64,000 nucleotides of DNA from PALSA-1316 sp964499365 (GTDB taxonomy: Bacteria; Nitrospirota; Thermodesulfovibrionia; Thermodesulfovibrionales; UBA6898). The position numbers and the translations under genes were made by a program. Position 1 is the stretch's first letter; every line of letters starts with the position of its first letter. Location: assembly GCA_964499365.1 (NCBI GenBank), contig CAZCKU010000014.1, positions 1 through 64,000 of the forward strand, in the 5' to 3' direction. The notes under the pieces are model-generated. The model worked only from the letters and a program-made list of their open reading frames with translations, was not told the origin of the DNA and made no database searches. Below are positions 34,411 through 42,847 of the stretch, piece by piece.

Positions 34411-35694
34411 GTGCGCTTTATCGCAGACCTCCATATCCATTCGAAATATTCCCGCGCGACCAGTCCGGATATGTCCCCGGAGAGTCTCTGGCGATGGGCC
34501 CAGATCAAGGGGATTTCGGTCATCGGCACCGGAGATTTTACCCATCCGGTCTGGCTCGGAGAACTCCGCGAAAAGCTCGAGCCCCTCGGTAACGGTCTCT
34601 TCACGCTGAAGGAGAAATACCGGCCTGCGGACGTCCCTGCAGCCTGCAGGTCCGAGGTCTTTTTTCTCCTCACGGCAGAGATAAGCTGCATCTACCGCAA
34701 ATACGACCGCACCAGGAAGGTCCATTCCCTCCTCTTCACCCCTGCGTTCGGGGACGCCGAGCGTATCAACGCGGCCCTGTCTGAGATCGGGAATCTCCGC
34801 GCGGACGGCAGGCCGATCCTTGGTCTTGATGCAAGGAAACTCCTCATGACGGTGCTGGAGCAGTCCCCGGAATCGATGCTGGTGCCGGCGCATGCCTGGA
34901 CCCCGCATTTTTCCCTGTTTGGCGCTTCCTCGGGGTTTGATACGATGGAGGAATGTTTTGAAGACCTGTCGCCCCATATACACGCCATCGAGACCGGGCT
35001 TTCGTCGGACCCGCCGATGAACTGGAGGCTGTCGGCCCTTGACCGGGTTACCCTGATATCGAATTCTGATGCCCATTCTCCCGCGAAGATCGGGAGGGAG
35101 GCGAATATCCTGGATACGGAGATCTCCTATCAGGGGATTGCCAGCGCACTCAGGGACCGGAAGGGCTTTGCCGGGACGATCGAGTTTTTCCCTGAGGAGG
35201 GCAAGTATCACAACGACGGCCATCGCAGCTGCGGCGTCAGCATGCCGCCGGAGGAGACGCAGCGGCACGGCGGGCTCTGCCCTGTCTGCGGGAAGAGGGT
35301 GACGGTCGGAGTCACACACCGCGTTGCGCTGCTGGCCGACAGGGATGCCGGATTCAGGCCTGCTGGTGCCCCGCCTTTTTATTCCGTCATCCCGCTTGCC
35401 GAAGTCATCGCCGAGACGATACAGAAAGGGGTGAATACCAAGGCAGTCACCGCCGCCTATTCTTCCCTGATCAATGCCCTCGGCAGCGAGTTCGGCATTC
35501 TCCTGGACTGCCCGCTGCAGGATATAACAAAGGCGGGGGAAAAGGCCGGGTCAGCGCTGGTTGCGAGTGCGCTCGAAAAGATGCGTGCCGGCGACGTACA
35601 GATAGCGCCGGGATACGATGGCGAATACGGAAAGATCAGGATCCTTGAGAAGGTCGAGCGTCCCTCTCCCAAAGGTCAGGCGCCGCTTTTCTGA
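34411..35694 (+). CDS. endonuclease Q (EndoQ) family PHP-domain nuclease
   Basis: 427 residues, starting at GTG 34411. The PHP metal site begins FIADLHIHSKYSRATS and continues with GTGDFTHP, PAHAWTPHF and SNSDAHSP. A zinc-finger-like segment lies at about residues 270-297 (HRSCG, then CPVCGKRVTVGV), and a C-terminal helical domain follows. This combination is the EndoQ family, which nicks DNA 5' of deaminated bases (uracil, hypoxanthine) and abasic sites. EndoQ is best known from archaea and is patchy in bacteria, often near UvrD-type helicases. Here it overlaps a SprT-like protease gene and precedes RNase HI and a U32 protein, forming a nucleic-acid maintenance set. Confidence 0.85.
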   Translation: MRFIADLHIHSKYSRATSPDMSPESLWRWAQIKGISVIGTGDFTHPVWLGELREKLEPLGNGLFTLKEKYRPADVPAACRSEVFFLLTAEISCIYRKYDRTRKVHSLLFTPAFGDAERINAALSEIGNLRADGRPILGLDARKLLMTVLEQSPESMLVPAHAWTPHFSLFGASSGFDTMEECFEDLSPHIHAIETGLSSDPPMNWRLSALDRVTLISNSDAHSPAKIGREANILDTEISYQGIASALRDRKGFAGTIEFFPEEGKYHNDGHRSCGVSMPPEETQRHGGLCPVCGKRVTVGVTHRVALLADRDAGFRPAGAPPFYSVIPLAEVIAETIQKGVNTKAVTAAYSSLINALGSEFGILLDCPLQDITKAGEKAGSALVASALEKMRAGDVQIAPGYDGEYGKIRILEKVERPSPKGQAPLF

Positions 35695-36356
35695 TGCAGC
35701 TGTCCCTCCCGTTTACCGGTGATCAGGAATCCCTCCAGGCGCGTCTGAGAAAACTGACAGCGGCCGATATCAGGCTGACGCTGACTGATAACGCGTCGAG
35801 CATGATCTCCTTCAGAAGGGAGCAGGGCGTCACCCTTCTGCGGCTCCACCGGATGTTCCTGAAGGCCGGACCGGAGGTCATTGATGAGATCGCCCGCTTT
35901 ACCCGAAACACGAGGCTGAAGACCCCCCTGATACGGCAGTTTATCAGGGAACATGCGGGTGCCCTGCCGGTCAGGCCTCCCAGGAAGACGGTCCTGACTA
36001 CCCGCGGACGATACCACGACCTTGGGGCGCTGGCGCGGACCGTGAACCATCAGTACTTCGACGGCAGGATAGCTGCCGGAATAACCTGGGGCACCCGGAA
36101 GACGGGCCACGCGGTCAGGCGCAGGATACTCGGGAGCTATAACAGCCGCACCAATACCATACGGATCAACCCGGTACTCGACAGGAAGAACGTCCCGAAG
36201 TATTATCTTGAGTTTATCATCTACCATGAGATGCTCCATGCCGATATGGGCGTCGGCAGGAAGAACGGCAGGCGGGAAGTGCATTCCCGCGAATTCAGGC
36301 GGCGGGAAAGACTGTTCAGCCATTTTGAGAAGGCACTCCTGTGGGAGAAAAATTAA
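35694..36356 (+). CDS. SprT/YgjP-like zincin metalloprotease
   Basis: 220 residues. The zincin motif HEMLH (in FIIYHEMLHADMG) is followed by a third ligand candidate in VHSREFRRRERLF. N-terminal half is basic and helical; the LNHQYFD-like segment RTVNHQYFDGRIAAGITWG matches the SprT-like family entry region. SPRTN relatives remove DNA-protein crosslinks, which would fit the EndoQ neighbour. The ATG overlaps the EndoQ stop by one base (TGATG), so the two are coupled. Confidence 0.75.
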   Translation: MQLSLPFTGDQESLQARLRKLTAADIRLTLTDNASSMISFRREQGVTLLRLHRMFLKAGPEVIDEIARFTRNTRLKTPLIRQFIREHAGALPVRPPRKTVLTTRGRYHDLGALARTVNHQYFDGRIAAGITWGTRKTGHAVRRRILGSYNSRTNTIRINPVLDRKNVPKYYLEFIIYHEMLHADMGVGRKNGRREVHSREFRRRERLFSHFEKALLWEKN

Positions 36357-36380
36357 TAAAAAAAAAGGTAACATAACAGC

Positions 36381-36845
36381 ATGACGCACGAGCATAAACC
36401 AGAAGTCGAAATATTTGCCGACGGCGCCTGCAGCGGGAACCCCGGACCCGGGGGGTTCGGAGCGATACTGCGTTCGGGCCACCGTGCCAAGGAACTCTCG
36501 GGCTGCGAGGCGATGACCACGAATAACCGGATGGAACTGATGGGCATCATCACCGCCCTGGAGGCGCTGAAGAAGCCCTGCAGGGTCAGGGTTACGACCG
36601 ATTCGACGTATGTGGTCAAGGGCATGACCGAGTGGATATCCGGCTGGATAAAGAACAGATGGAGGAACTCTCAGAAAAAGGAGGTTCTGAACCGCGACCT
36701 TTGGGAGCGGCTGCTCGCGGCCTCGGAGCCCCACGACATTGAATGGCTCTGGATCAGGGGGCATAACGGCCACGCTGAAAACGAGCGGTGCGACGAACTG
36801 GCCCGTCAGTGCATTATTGATTTCAGGAGCAACGGGGGGGCATGA
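36381..36845 (+). CDS. rnhA: ribonuclease HI
   Basis: 154 residues. Catalytic carboxylates lie in IFADGACSGNPGPGGFGA (first Asp), NNRMELMGIITAL (Glu), TTDSTYVVKGMTEWI (Asp) and the late GHNGHAENERCDELA (His/Asp). The basic protrusion (SGWIKNRWRNSQKKEV) is the E. coli-type handle. It removes RNA from RNA-DNA hybrids. The stop overlaps the start of the U32 gene by four bases. Confidence 0.97.
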   Translation: MTHEHKPEVEIFADGACSGNPGPGGFGAILRSGHRAKELSGCEAMTTNNRMELMGIITALEALKKPCRVRVTTDSTYVVKGMTEWISGWIKNRWRNSQKKEVLNRDLWERLLAASEPHDIEWLWIRGHNGHAENERCDELARQCIIDFRSNGGA

Positions 36846-38083
36846 AGAGACCTGAACTCCTCGCGCCTGCAGGCGACCTCGAAAAACTCAGGACCGCCAT
36901 CCATTACGGCGCCGACGCGGTCTATCTCGGCGACTCCCGTTTCAGTCTCCGCGGCAAGGCCGGGAATTTCGGACCGGACGAGCTGGGCAGCGCGGTCCGC
37001 TATGCCCATGACCACGGGGCGAGGGCCTATGTCACGGTCAATATCTTCCCGCATAACCGCGACCTTGCAGGGATAGAAGAACATATCGGCCTGCTGGCAG
37101 AGATAAAGCCGGACGCCGTGATCCTCTCCGACCCGGGCGTATTCTCGCTCGTCAGAGAGAGGGCCCCGGAAATCGATATCCATATAAGCACCCAGGCGAA
37201 CATCACGAATGCGGCGGCGGTGAGGTTCTGGGAGGGACTTGGGGCAAAGAGGCTCGTCTTGTCCCGGGAGCTGTCGATCGATGAGATCAGGGAGATCAGG
37301 CAGCAGAGCAGCATCGAGCTGGAGACTTTTGTCCATGGTTCGATCTGCATCTCCTATTCCGGCCGGTGCTATATCAGCAGTTTTCTCACCTCGCGCAGCG
37401 CCAACACCGGGGAATGTACGAACTCCTGCAGGTGGAACTATACCCTGATGGAAGAGAAGCGGCCCGGTGAACATTTTCCTGTTTTTGAGGATGAACGGGG
37501 CACGTATATCATGAGCTCACGGGACCTCTGCATGGTCGAACATCTCCATCTCCTGGCCCGTGCAGGCGTCAGCAGCTTTAAGATCGAGGGCAGGATGAAG
37601 GGCATCAATTATGTGGCCGGCGTGGTGAAGACATACCGCGAGGCGATCGACGCGATCCGCGACGGTTCTGTGTATGCGGCAGACGAGCGCTGGCTGCGGG
37701 AGCTCGCGATGTTCAGCAGCAGGGGCTATACCACCGGGATGTTCTTCGGCAGACAGGCTGATACTGATTACAATTTTGACGGTGAAAGCTACCGGATGAG
37801 CCACGAGCTGGTCGGCGTGGTCGGGGACGTTCTGGACGGAAGGGCGCGGGTCGAGCTCAGGAACCGGATCGATGCATCGGACATGGTCGAATATCTCACC
37901 CCTGGTCTTGAGGGCCGGCGGTTTGAGGTCCTGGACATGACCGACGCGGAGGGATCGCCGCTGACCACGGCACGCAATGAGGATACGGTCTTCATCAGCG
38001 TGCCGGAGGGGGTAAGGAAAGACGACCTCATACGGCGCGACAGGGATTTCAGATCCGCACGGAAGGAGCAGCACTGTCCATGA
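36842..38083 (+). CDS. U32-family protein (YegQ/TrhP-like)
   Basis: 413 residues. The U32 domain begins RPELLAPAGDLEKLRTAIHYGADAVYLG. The family signature is ELETFVHGSICISYSGRCYIS with NTGECTNSCRWNY and SSRDLCMVEHL. A C-terminal beta-barrel domain follows. TrhP/YegQ proteins take part in 5-hydroxyuridine formation at the tRNA wobble position, and the cysteines (SGRCY, GECTNSC, RDLCM) are the expected cluster ligands. Overlaps on both sides (ATGA with rnhA and with the next gene) show tight translational coupling. Confidence 0.88.
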   Translation: MKRPELLAPAGDLEKLRTAIHYGADAVYLGDSRFSLRGKAGNFGPDELGSAVRYAHDHGARAYVTVNIFPHNRDLAGIEEHIGLLAEIKPDAVILSDPGVFSLVRERAPEIDIHISTQANITNAAAVRFWEGLGAKRLVLSRELSIDEIREIRQQSSIELETFVHGSICISYSGRCYISSFLTSRSANTGECTNSCRWNYTLMEEKRPGEHFPVFEDERGTYIMSSRDLCMVEHLHLLARAGVSSFKIEGRMKGINYVAGVVKTYREAIDAIRDGSVYAADERWLRELAMFSSRGYTTGMFFGRQADTDYNFDGESYRMSHELVGVVGDVLDGRARVELRNRIDASDMVEYLTPGLEGRRFEVLDMTDAEGSPLTTARNEDTVFISVPEGVRKDDLIRRDRDFRSARKEQHCP

Positions 38084-38568
38084 CGCCAAAGGGTCAGGAC
38101 CCGCTCCGGACGCAGGACTCTGACCAGGGGACGTTGTCCCGCTGTATCCTCTGCAGCACGTATATCGATAAGAAAGAGGCGTTTGCGTGCCCGCGCTGCA
38201 GGAAGGGCCCCCTCTGCAAAACGCACCGCTTTCCGGGCAGGCGGGAATGCACCAGCTGCGTCTTCGAACTGAAGCACCGGCAGGCCACTGATCTGCGGAA
38301 GCAGGAGCAGAGCATCGCCGACTTTCTCCGGTTCCTTCAGTTCATCTTCCTTGTCTTTGCCGTATTCTTTGTAGCGGCCAGATCAGGTCTTCTTGCCTTT
38401 GTCGAATTTCTTCAGGAGAACATCGTCAGCAGCAACCTCGCATGGTTCGGCGTTCTTCCTCTTGCCGGGTATTTACTATTTTATATAATTCTGTATAATC
38501 AAAGGAGCAAGATTAAGGAGATAGAGGCAGAAATGCACGCTATGGAATTCAAAAGGATGGTCAAGTAG
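38080..38568 (+). CDS. zinc-finger membrane protein, unknown function
   Basis: 162 residues. An N-terminal cysteine-rich module (CILCSTYI, FACPRCRKGPLCKTHRF, ECTSC) resembles a treble-clef or B-box-like zinc site. A basic linker and two membrane helices follow, at about 82-102 (LRFLQFIFLVFAVFFVAARSG) and 122-140 (WFGVLPLAGYLLFYIILYN), then a short charged coil. The zinc module should face the cytoplasm. I cannot assign a family. It overlaps the U32 gene and is followed after four bases by the pseudo-receiver/SPOR gene, so the three are cotranscribed. Confidence 0.8.
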   Translation: MTPKGQDPLRTQDSDQGTLSRCILCSTYIDKKEAFACPRCRKGPLCKTHRFPGRRECTSCVFELKHRQATDLRKQEQSIADFLRFLQFIFLVFAVFFVAARSGLLAFVEFLQENIVSSNLAWFGVLPLAGYLLFYIILYNQRSKIKEIEAEMHAMEFKRMVK

Positions 38569-38572
38569 AGAT

Positions 38573-40285
38573 ATGGGGACGCACAGGGTTCTGGTTATCG
38601 ATGAGGAGAAGAGTTCGGTCAGTGTCTTTGGCAAGGCGCTTGAGCCGAAGGGCATCGACGTCTTTGTCCTGGATACTCCTGACAAGGGCATCGAAAAGGC
38701 GATCGAGATAGAGCCCGATCTGATCTTTGTCAATCTCATCTTCCAGGAATCGAACGGCTTGAAGGTGAGCAAGCTGATCCATGCGGTCGAGAAACTCAGG
38801 AAGGTCCCGATCATCATGCTCCTCTCCCACAAAAGCGATCTCGATCCGAAGTATACGACGACGATCGGTGTGGTGGATGTGCTGATCAGACCTTTTACGC
38901 CTGAAGACATCCTCTCGAAGACGTTTGGCGCGCTTGGAATTCCCGCTGCCGAAGCCGCTGCCGTCGAGGAGGCCCCGGGTGTCATGGCGGTGGAGGACGA
39001 GCTGCAGGCCATGGCGGTGGATGAGTCTGCCGCGGCCTTGCCCGACTGGACCGGCGAACAGCCGGCGGAGGCAATGGTTGATTCTGTCCCCGCATCAGCG
39101 TTCGAATCAGCCCCCGAGTCGGTAACTGACTCACTAACCGAGTCAATGCCTGATTCTGTGTTTGAGCAGGAGTTCGTGGATGAGGCGGACAAACTCATCG
39201 ACCGCTCGATCATCAGCCCCGGGGAGGGCAGAAGGAATATCTTCGACCTTGACGACGACCAGCCAAAGGACGATGTTATCCACCTCCGGAGGCATGAGGA
39301 GCCTGAGGCCGCTGACGGCGACATCTCCGGTCCTGACGAAAAATTTAATGAGGAGATTGCGATGGAAGAACGGAACCTTTTTGATGAGGATGCAGACAGG
39401 AAAAAGGATGCGATACATAGATCGTTCGAGGATGAGCTTGAAGATACGGAGAAGGACGAGATGCTGCGGCATGAGCCCTCCGACGACGCGGACGTTTATG
39501 AAGAAGAGCTGCCTGAGGAAGAAAAGCCCGGAACCGGGAAGAAGGTCCTGCTGGCCGTTGGCGGCGTGGTCCTGATCGCTGGTCTCGGACTCGGCGCTTA
39601 TGTCGTCAAAAAGACCTATTTCAGGGACCAGACCGTCAAGGTCGCACCCCTCCAGAAACAGGAAGTGGTCAGGGAGACCCTTCCTCCTCCTGCCGCGGTG
39701 AATGCTCCTGAAAAACCTGCTGCCCCAGCCGCACCTGCGGTGTCGCCGGATGCGAAGGTGCTTCCGCCTGCAGCCGTAACCGCAAAGAATGAACCCGCAG
39801 TTCCTGCACCAGCCGCAACCCCTGCACCTGCAGCCCAGAAAGAGCCGGAAAAGGCTAAGGCAGCCCCGGCTAAGCCCGCTGAGCAGAAGCCGGCCGCAGC
39901 CCCTGCGGTAAAAGAGACCGCCAAAACGAAGGCAGAGGCCAGGCCGGAGGCCGCGGCCAGGGCAGCTGATTCTAAAGACACGAAGAAGACCGCCAAAGAG
40001 AAGAAAAAAGAGGCGAAGGCCGCAAAGGCCAAGGCCGCCGGCAAGTTTGCGGTCCAGGCCGGTTACTTCGAGAGTGAAAAGAATGCACAGTCCCTTGTCG
40101 CTACGCTGAAGGAGAAGGGCTATGAGGCCTACGTGCTGAAGAATGAGGTTGCCGGCACAGGGTCCGAGACCAGGACATTTCACCGGGTCCTGATCGGCAC
40201 GTTCGACACCGGCAGGAAGGCGGCCGCCTACGCCCGCGAGCTGAAGCAGAAGGACAATCTGTCTGTCGTCATCTTTCGCCAGTAG
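38573..40285 (+). CDS. pseudo-receiver / transmembrane / SPOR fusion protein
   Basis: 570 residues. Residues 4-125 fold like a response-regulator receiver (HRVLVIDEEKSSVSVF, VPIIMLLSHKS, LIRPFTPEDIL), but the phospho-acceptor is replaced by N54 (IFVNLIFQESNG) and the switch KP is RP. An acidic Glu/Asp-rich linker (130-315) leads to one TM helix (about 324-345, VLLAVGGVVLIAGLGLGAYVV). A long Pro/Ala/Lys-rich periplasmic spacer and a C-terminal SPOR domain (about 490-570, KFAVQAGYFESEKNAQSLVATLKEKGYEAYVL) complete it. SPOR domains bind septal peptidoglycan stripped of stem peptides. The protein could link cytoplasmic signalling or placement to the division site. Receiver plus SPOR is an unusual architecture. 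Confidence 0.85.
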   Translation: MGTHRVLVIDEEKSSVSVFGKALEPKGIDVFVLDTPDKGIEKAIEIEPDLIFVNLIFQESNGLKVSKLIHAVEKLRKVPIIMLLSHKSDLDPKYTTTIGVVDVLIRPFTPEDILSKTFGALGIPAAEAAAVEEAPGVMAVEDELQAMAVDESAAALPDWTGEQPAEAMVDSVPASAFESAPESVTDSLTESMPDSVFEQEFVDEADKLIDRSIISPGEGRRNIFDLDDDQPKDDVIHLRRHEEPEAADGDISGPDEKFNEEIAMEERNLFDEDADRKKDAIHRSFEDELEDTEKDEMLRHEPSDDADVYEEELPEEEKPGTGKKVLLAVGGVVLIAGLGLGAYVVKKTYFRDQTVKVAPLQKQEVVRETLPPPAAVNAPEKPAAPAAPAVSPDAKVLPPAAVTAKNEPAVPAPAATPAPAAQKEPEKAKAAPAKPAEQKPAAAPAVKETAKTKAEARPEAAARAADSKDTKKTAKEKKKEAKAAKAKAAGKFAVQAGYFESEKNAQSLVATLKEKGYEAYVLKNEVAGTGSETRTFHRVLIGTFDTGRKAAAYARELKQKDNLSVVIFRQ

Positions 40286-40326
40286 GGCTTTGAGTTACCC
40301 CCAACGTCACGCACTTTGATTATTGG

Positions 40327-40412
40327 AGAAATCCCTCCTGACCTCCCTTTGCCAAAGGGAGGGAATTTTCCCCTCTTTGGCAAAGAGGGGCGAGGGGAGA
40401 TTTTCAGGTGAA
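40327..40412 (+). repeat. dispersed double-hairpin repeat, copy 2
   Basis: CCTCCCTTT/AAAGGGAGG (40342-40362, three-base loop) and CCCCTCTTT/AAAGAGGGG (40370-40390) are perfect 9-bp hairpins in tandem, flanked by AGAAATCCCTCC and GGGGAGATTTTC. It has the same layout as copy 1 at 23979-24046 in inverted orientation. It lies between the SPOR gene and the Mur ligase and remains open in the ligase frame, which can mislead start prediction. Confidence 0.85.
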
Positions 40413-40436
40413 TATATCCCTGACCGACGGAGACAT

Positions 40437-41801
40437 TTGAAGATATTCTTTTCAGGCATCGCCGGCAGCGGCGTCTCTGCAATCGCGGGCTTTATGGCCG
40501 GAAGAGGCCATGCAGTTTCCGGCTCCGACCGCCTGTTTGACCGGGAGCCCGGCCATCCCCTCAGGAGCATTTTTCTGCATAACGGCATTACCGTCGTCCG
40601 CCAGGACGGCAGCGGCCTTGATGCCTCCACCGACCTTGCCGTATTCAGCACCGCGGTAGAACAGGACAACCCCGATCTTGTCGCTGCCGCTGGCCTCAAC
40701 ATTCAGGTCAGGACCAGGCCGGAATACCTGGCGGAGATCGTCTCTGATTTCCGGACTATCGCAGTCGCCGGCACGAGCGGCAAGTCGACCACCTCGGGGA
40801 TGCTCGCCTTTGTGATGCAGCGTCTCGGCATGGCCCCCAACTTCATTGGCGGCGGCAGGGTCAAAGAGTTCAGGACTCCTGAAAACCAGGGGAACTACCT
40901 TGTCGGCATGTCGGACCTGCTGGTCATAGAGGCCTGCGAATCCGACGGCAGCATCGTCAACTACCGGCCGCTCCACTCGATCATTGCGAACCTCGCGCTG
41001 GACCACCATTCGGTGGACGATACCTCTGCCCTGTTCGAGGCGCTTGCGGCGCATACCGCAGGGGTGGTCATTGCGGGCGCTGACGACGGCAACCTTGCAC
41101 GCTGCAACCTCGGAAATGCCGTCGGCTATTCCATTGGCCGGAAGTCGGACTACCAGGCGACCGATATCGTCTATGCCCCGTTTTCTACCTCCTTCAGGGT
41201 GAGGGGACAGGCCTATGAACTCAACCTCCCCGGGAGATATAACCTCTATAACGCGCTCGCCTGCATCGCCCTGCTGTCGGAGATGGGGGCGCATGCCGCC
41301 GACATCGCGGCTGCACTGCCGCTGTTTTCTGGGGTTGAGCGGCGGTTCGACATTCACCTCAACGACAACAGACACCTGGTCCTTGACGACTATGCGCACA
41401 ACCCGCACAAGATAGAAAGCCTGATGAAGACGATGCAGGGGATACGCCGGAGCGTCTGCTACATCTTCCAGCCGCACGGTTTCGGTCCGACCCGGATGAT
41501 GCGGGAGGGCTATGTCGAGGTGTTCTCCCGGAACCTGCGCGACAGTGACCGCCTTGTCGTGCTCCCGATCTATTACGCGGGCGGTACCGCTGCAAAGGAC
41601 ATTTCGAGCGAGGATATTGCGGGACCGGTCACGGCTTCCGGCAGAACTGCCGCAGTCCTCGACCGCGAGGCGGTCATAGCCGGTCCCGGTGCCTGCGAGG
41701 CGTACGTTGTCCTGGGTGCGCGGGACGATTCGCTCTCTGACTTTGCGGAGAAGATAGCTGCTGCCCTGAAAGAGAACCGGCCGGCAGCCGGAGAAAGATG
41801 A
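40437..41801 (+). CDS. Mur ligase (MurC/Mpl family)
   Basis: 454 residues from TTG 40437, preceded by GGAG. Earlier in-frame starts would translate the repeat element. N-terminal Rossmann domain LKIFFSGIAGSGVSAIAGFMAGRGHAVSGSD, ATP loop VAGTSGKSTTSGML, central IIANLALDHHSVDD, and C-terminal domain DDYAHNPHKIESLM. The usual GTHGKTTT of MurC reads GTSGKSTT here. Length and domain order fit both MurC (L-alanine addition) and Mpl (recycled tripeptide addition). No other mur genes are adjacent, so Mpl-like recycling or a side pathway is as likely as MurC. Confidence 0.8.
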   Translation: MKIFFSGIAGSGVSAIAGFMAGRGHAVSGSDRLFDREPGHPLRSIFLHNGITVVRQDGSGLDASTDLAVFSTAVEQDNPDLVAAAGLNIQVRTRPEYLAEIVSDFRTIAVAGTSGKSTTSGMLAFVMQRLGMAPNFIGGGRVKEFRTPENQGNYLVGMSDLLVIEACESDGSIVNYRPLHSIIANLALDHHSVDDTSALFEALAAHTAGVVIAGADDGNLARCNLGNAVGYSIGRKSDYQATDIVYAPFSTSFRVRGQAYELNLPGRYNLYNALACIALLSEMGAHAADIAAALPLFSGVERRFDIHLNDNRHLVLDDYAHNPHKIESLMKTMQGIRRSVCYIFQPHGFGPTRMMREGYVEVFSRNLRDSDRLVVLPIYYAGGTAAKDISSEDIAGPVTASGRTAAVLDREAVIAGPGACEAYVVLGARDDSLSDFAEKIAAALKENRPAAGER

Positions 41802-41920
41802 AGACCATGGATCTGAAGATCGTCACGTTCCACGAAGGTTTCAGGGCGGATGGCCGGCAGGAGCTCACGGGTGACCGGTGCGGCCCGGCACCGCGTTGTC
41901 TGAATGAGGAAAGCAGATGA
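41798..41920 (+). CDS. 40-residue small ORF coupled on both sides
   Basis: ATG 41798 overlaps the Mur ligase stop (ATGA) and its own TGA overlaps the ATG of the thioesterase (ATGA). GGAGAAAG lies just upstream. The peptide starts MKTMDLKIVTFHEGFRADG and ends with two cysteines in GDRCGPAPRCLNEESR. The double overlap makes translation plausible, either as a peptide or simply as a coupling device. No family recognised. Confidence 0.4.
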   Translation: MKTMDLKIVTFHEGFRADGRQELTGDRCGPAPRCLNEESR

Positions 41921-42342
41921 AAGAGACATTAAGACCCGGCATTGAATCTGAATTTGCTTTTACTATCCCGGAGTCGAAGACCGTCCCGGCTCTCTATCCG
42001 GAGTCAGCAGAATTCCAGGAAATGCCGGAAGTGTTTGCGACCGGCTTTATGGTTGGTTTTCTGGAATGGGCATGCATAAAGGCGATTAACCCGTATCTCG
42101 ACTGGCCGGACGAGCAGACTGTGGGAACGCATATCGACGTCAGTCATGTAGCCGCAACGCCGCCGGGATTCCAGGTAACGGCAAAGGTAAAACTGATCGA
42201 GGTCGATGGCAGGCGGTTGCTGTTTTACGTAGAGGCACACGACGGCGTCGACCTGATCTCGAAGGGAACACACGAACGGTTCATTATAAAAAAAGATAGA
42301 TTCGACTCAAAGATGAAGGAGAAGATAACCCGGAGGGCATAG
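41917..42342 (+). CDS. hotdog-fold thioesterase (FlK-like)
   Basis: 141 residues. Hotdog pattern: FATGFMVGFLEWACIKAINPYL (central helix), TVGTHIDVSHVAATPPGFQVTAKVKLIEVDGRRLLFYVEAHDG (strands), SKGTHERFII. This matches the fluoroacetyl-CoA thioesterase-like group, whose HVAATPPG and GTHERF segments carry active-site residues. It hydrolyses small acyl-CoA esters; the substrate here is unknown. GAGGAAAG precedes the ATG. Confidence 0.85.
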   Translation: MKETLRPGIESEFAFTIPESKTVPALYPESAEFQEMPEVFATGFMVGFLEWACIKAINPYLDWPDEQTVGTHIDVSHVAATPPGFQVTAKVKLIEVDGRRLLFYVEAHDGVDLISKGTHERFIIKKDRFDSKMKEKITRRA

Positions 42343-42565
42343 CTGCAAGCGCACGGGGACGGCCCCCATGCACCTGAAACATCTGTCCTTGGTGCAAGGC
42401 CGTTTGCGCCGGACACCGCGGCCGGAAGAGGCTTCTCACGAGGTGCAGCCCTTCACCGTGACGCTTACGAGAGGATGCAATACTGGTGTTTCCGATGCTA
42501 TTATTGAAAAAGATATGCCATGGCATTACGGGGCAGGCAGAACGAACTACTCATAAGGAGCACGT

Positions 42566-42841
42566 ATGGTAACCTCAATTATTCTCATAACCGCCGAAAG
42601 AACAAAGATTAACGAAGTGGCCGAGCAGTTGGCTGAAATTGACGGGATATCAGAGGCCTATTCCGTCAGCGGCAGCTACGACATCATCGCGATCGCCAGG
42701 GTCCCGTCGAATGACGACCTTGCCCAGCTCGTTACGAACAAACTGCTGGGTATCAAGGCCATCATCAAGACTGAAACCCTGCTCGCGTTTAAGGCATATT
42801 CCCGCCATGACCTTGAGGCCATGTTTGAGGTGGGGATGTAA
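42566..42841 (+). CDS. stand-alone Lrp/AsnC ligand-binding (RAM) domain protein
   Basis: 91 residues with only the C-terminal RAM domain of Lrp/AsnC regulators (MVTSIILITAERTKINEVAEQLAEIDGISEAYSVSGSYDIIAIARV, GIKAIIKTETLLAFKAY). There is no DNA-binding domain. Such stand-alone proteins bind amino acids and oligomerise, sometimes modulating full-length Lrp proteins. ATAAGGAG precedes the ATG. The 223-base gap upstream (42343-42565) shows no gene or clear riboswitch. Confidence 0.88.
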   Translation: MVTSIILITAERTKINEVAEQLAEIDGISEAYSVSGSYDIIAIARVPSNDDLAQLVTNKLLGIKAIIKTETLLAFKAYSRHDLEAMFEVGM

Positions 42842-42847
42842 GCAGAC

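Noticed and set aside
40323..40436. Upstream extension of the Mur ligase frame from ATG 40323
   Set aside because: The added residues translate the double-hairpin repeat. The family's N terminus begins at TTG 40437, which has its own ribosome site.
42343..42565. Riboswitch in the leader of the RAM-domain gene
   Set aside because: I looked for conserved cores and paired regions and found no pattern that I could name; only short GC-rich stretches are present.
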